Positions 61,630 through 64,000 of a stretch of 64,000 nucleotides of DNA are shown piece by piece. The stretch spans positions 101,476,796-101,540,795 of the forward strand of contig NC_081415.1 of the NCBI RefSeq assembly GCF_030272615.1, given 5' to 3'. Numbering within the stretch: the stretch's first letter is position 1; every line of letters starts with the position of its first letter. The notes beneath the pieces were generated by a model. That model was not told where the DNA came from. It saw only the letters and a list, made by a program, of their open reading frames with translations, and ran no database searches. Made by a program: the position numbers and the translations under genes. Source of the DNA: Cryptomeria japonica (lineage: Eukaryota; Streptophyta; Pinopsida; Cupressales; Cupressaceae).

Positions 61630-62418
61630 TATTATACAATGATTTTTGTTTGACACTCAGGAGAGCACTTATCGATAGATTGTACATTTTGGGGAATGGG
61701 GAGATTTTTTATGACTATTCTATGCACATTAAAAGAATTCCATCCCTTAACTATTACTTTCATTCTTGACACAATTTATATCAAACTTGATTAATTTATC
61801 TAAAATTATAAAAAAATGCAGAGATTCCATAAAGTAGCCGCACCTATAAATATTACAATTTCAAAATATGGAGAGCTAAAGTCTTAAATGACATAAAATC
61901 AGTGACAAAGATCATAAATAGACTTGCAATGATAGACATGATGGAAGGATACAAAGTATAAAGGAGACATATCATAGTCACATGGAAACATACAAAAAAT
62001 TGTAGTCACTCTTCACATAAGAATAAAGGAAATCAATTCATTATTAGATGGGGCGGCAACATGATCAATGATCACAACTACAAAGCAACTATACAAAACA
62101 GGGAGAAAAACTAAAGAACAGTTATGAAGGTTTGAAGAGTTTCCTCCCTTAAAAATAATGTTGTAGAGAAACACAGTCTAAGCACAAAGAAGCAATCAAA
62201 ATCAGTTTTGACAGTCATCAATAGGTAGCATCTAGGGGCATTAAATGATAATCCTTATTGTTGAAAGTCAAGGAAAAGATACGAGAATATTGATCCAAGA
62301 TCTTGTTGGTAAACATAAATTCAAAATGACAGCCAAACATCAATGTGATATTTCTTAAGGCTCAAAGATCACAGTGACTTTAATGGTAGTCTTTGTCAAA
62401 CCATGATATGAACATGTT
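61630..62418. other. Unidentified stretch between element C and the last LTR
   Basis: About 790 bp of A+T-rich DNA with no supported gene and no match to other parts of the window. It begins abruptly where the C LTR breaks off. Confidence 0.4.
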
Positions 62419-64000
62419 GGATTATTGGCATTGATAAAACCGGTCTATCTTGAAAACTGGTATATATGCTAAGGTTTGTCATTGATGTCCAACAATTACT
62501 GGTGAAGACACTAACCCGTGAAGTGGTATAGGTAGAGTGGTGTTTCTATTCAATAAGCAATAGTGAATGGAAACAATATTGGTATTGAATGACCAAAGGT
62601 TACTTCAGCTCAAGGAAAGATAAATTAAGTCAACCGATCTATCACTCAAGAAGATCGGTCACTCTGGTAGTGGTGAAGTCACAAAAGGTGACTCAGGAAA
62701 GGAAACTTGTTCACTCCAACCAACCAATTACTCACTATAAAAAAGGGGAAAGACATGATGCTAGCACAACAAACTGACAACCAAAGAATGAACCGGTAAA
62801 GTAAGAAGTGTAGTTACATACCGGTACATCAGTATGACATAAGGAAGATAGTTGGTCACCATAAAACTCAGAGCAATGATCAGCCATTTAGTTCTGGTGG
62901 AAAAGAATGAGTTGGTAAGCTTGTGTCTACGCCAAATCATTTGTTGGTAAAGTTAAATTTTAGTTATCATGCAATCAAGCATGATTACATGTGTATTCTC
63001 TAGTTCTCATTTATTTGACTGAATATGACAGAGAAGTTTCAATCCTTGGGAGATGCAGTGGTAGAACTGGTTGAACACTTGGTAGAATTGCGGAAAGCCA
63101 CACAAAGAAAGAGCAGGAGATTTTGAATTTGAAATCTTCCAAAATCCTTGATTGATCTGATTGAGGATATGCCTGTAGACATCGACAGAAAATGTATAAA
63201 GAGTTCTTGAGCTCCTTCATAAAGTTTTGATCATGAAATTTGGATCAAGGAAATCTTGTTGAAGGTGATCCAAGGTGAAGAGAAGAGTGAGAGGAAGTGC
63301 TAAGAGGTGCTAGCATAGTTGTGTGTGTGTGAGGTAGATCAATTAAGTGTAGAGTTGAGAGATAGAGAACTGACTAAGTGCAAAGCTGAAGGATAGAGGA
63401 CCGATAGAGTGCAAAGACAAAGGTTAGAGGACCGATAGAGTGCAGTGCCAAAGGAGAGGTGATTGGTTGAGTGAATAGCCGAAGGTGTAAGAAGGAAACT
63501 GGTATTGTACAGAGAAGACACAACCAGTGTGTATTGAGTGGAATACATATTGAGATATGATCAAGCTATCAGTAGCTAATTCGGCAGATCATCCATCTAT
63601 TGCTTTCTAACAACTGCAACATAAATCCCTTAACTGGGTGGACTTTAATAGGTCCCTATTGTAAAATCCCTTAATCGGGTAACATCTTAGTTGATGTTCT
63701 AAGTCCTCTAATCAGGCTACCTTTAATAGGGTAAAGGCACTAACCGACTTTGATCAAAATCCCTTAACTAGGTGGCACCTAGTAGTGTCTTTGTAATCTC
63801 CTAATAGGGATGGCTCTTAACCGGGCGTACTCTAGAAGAGTGCAAATTTTGTGAGTTCCTACTCACACCGTGGTTTTCTCCCTATTGGGTTTCCATGAGA
63901 TAACTCCTTGGTGTCACTATCAATTTTTCAAGCTTGCATATTTTACTTCAGTGATTAAGTACATTATTGGATATTAGTTGAATGAAGATTTATGATAAAA
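62419..64000 (+). repeat. 5' LTR (partial) of a copia-type retrotransposon
   Basis: Starts TGTTGGATTATTGGCATTGA, a common copia LTR start, with no polypurine tract before it, so it is a 5' or solo LTR. Near the right end ACACCGTGGTTTTCTCCC and GGGTTTCCATG resemble the minus-strand LTR at 11811-12932. It contains AGAGGACCGATAGAGTGCAA repeats (63350-63480) and many CCCTTAACTGGGT-like words (63625-63830). Its end lies beyond the window. Confidence 0.65.
63625..63830 (+). repeat. CCCTTAACTGGGT-type degenerate tandem words
   Basis: Six or seven imperfect copies (CCCTTAACTGGGTGG, CCCTTAATCGGGTAA, CCCTTAACTAGGTGG, CTTAACCGGGCG) at roughly 20-50 bp spacing inside the LTR. The minus-strand LTR at 11811-12932 has similar words near 12110-12190. 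Confidence 0.55.

Overview
The window looks like intergenic DNA of a large, repeat-rich seed-plant genome. It is about two-thirds A+T, has no convincing single-copy host gene, and nearly all of it belongs to nested LTR retrotransposons and one CACTA DNA transposon. The style of the pol and copia proteins reminds me of conifer repeats, but that is an impression; no host gene fixes the species.

Layout. (1) 1-6246: right-hand part of a pol-less LTR element (called E1), plus strand, inserted into (2) 6247-8352, the 3' part of a Ty1/copia element whose pol is missing. (3) 8353-12932: a minus-strand copia-like element with a zinc-knuckle gag, a second unknown ORF and one LTR. (4) 12933-16623 and 34357-36848: two halves of a minus-strand CACTA (En/Spm) transposon, split by (5) element B, 16624-34356, a minus-strand Ty3/gypsy element of Tat type with gag-pol, two RNase H domains and an antisense plant-mobile-domain (PMD) gene. 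(6) 36849-61629: element C, minus strand, with very long LTRs (4.66 kb) and a mostly non-coding interior; it contains (7) element A, 42378-55392, a complete 13-kb pol-less relative of B flanked by the 5-bp duplication CCTTC. (8) 61630-62418: unidentified. (9) 62419 to the end: the start of another copia-type LTR.

A, B and E1 form one family. Their LTRs begin TGTAGAC, share the polypurine tract AAAGAGGGGCAAAA and tandem repeats, and A and B have a primer-binding site complementary to tRNA-Trp. B is the autonomous-type member; A and E1 replace gag-pol with a sense ORF of about 955 codons of unknown function. All three carry, antisense and next to the 3' LTR, a PMD gene or its remnant. The PMD genes of A and B keep one frame over about 620 codons and are damaged only by stop codons. 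Five of those stops, all TGA, are shared by both copies, while nearly all private stops are TAG.

Every coding region carries stops or frameshifts, so nothing here looks active now. Many stops read as CAG, CGA or TGG changed by C-to-T or G-to-A transitions, as expected for methylated, silenced plant repeats. Element names A, B, C and E1 are labels for this report only.
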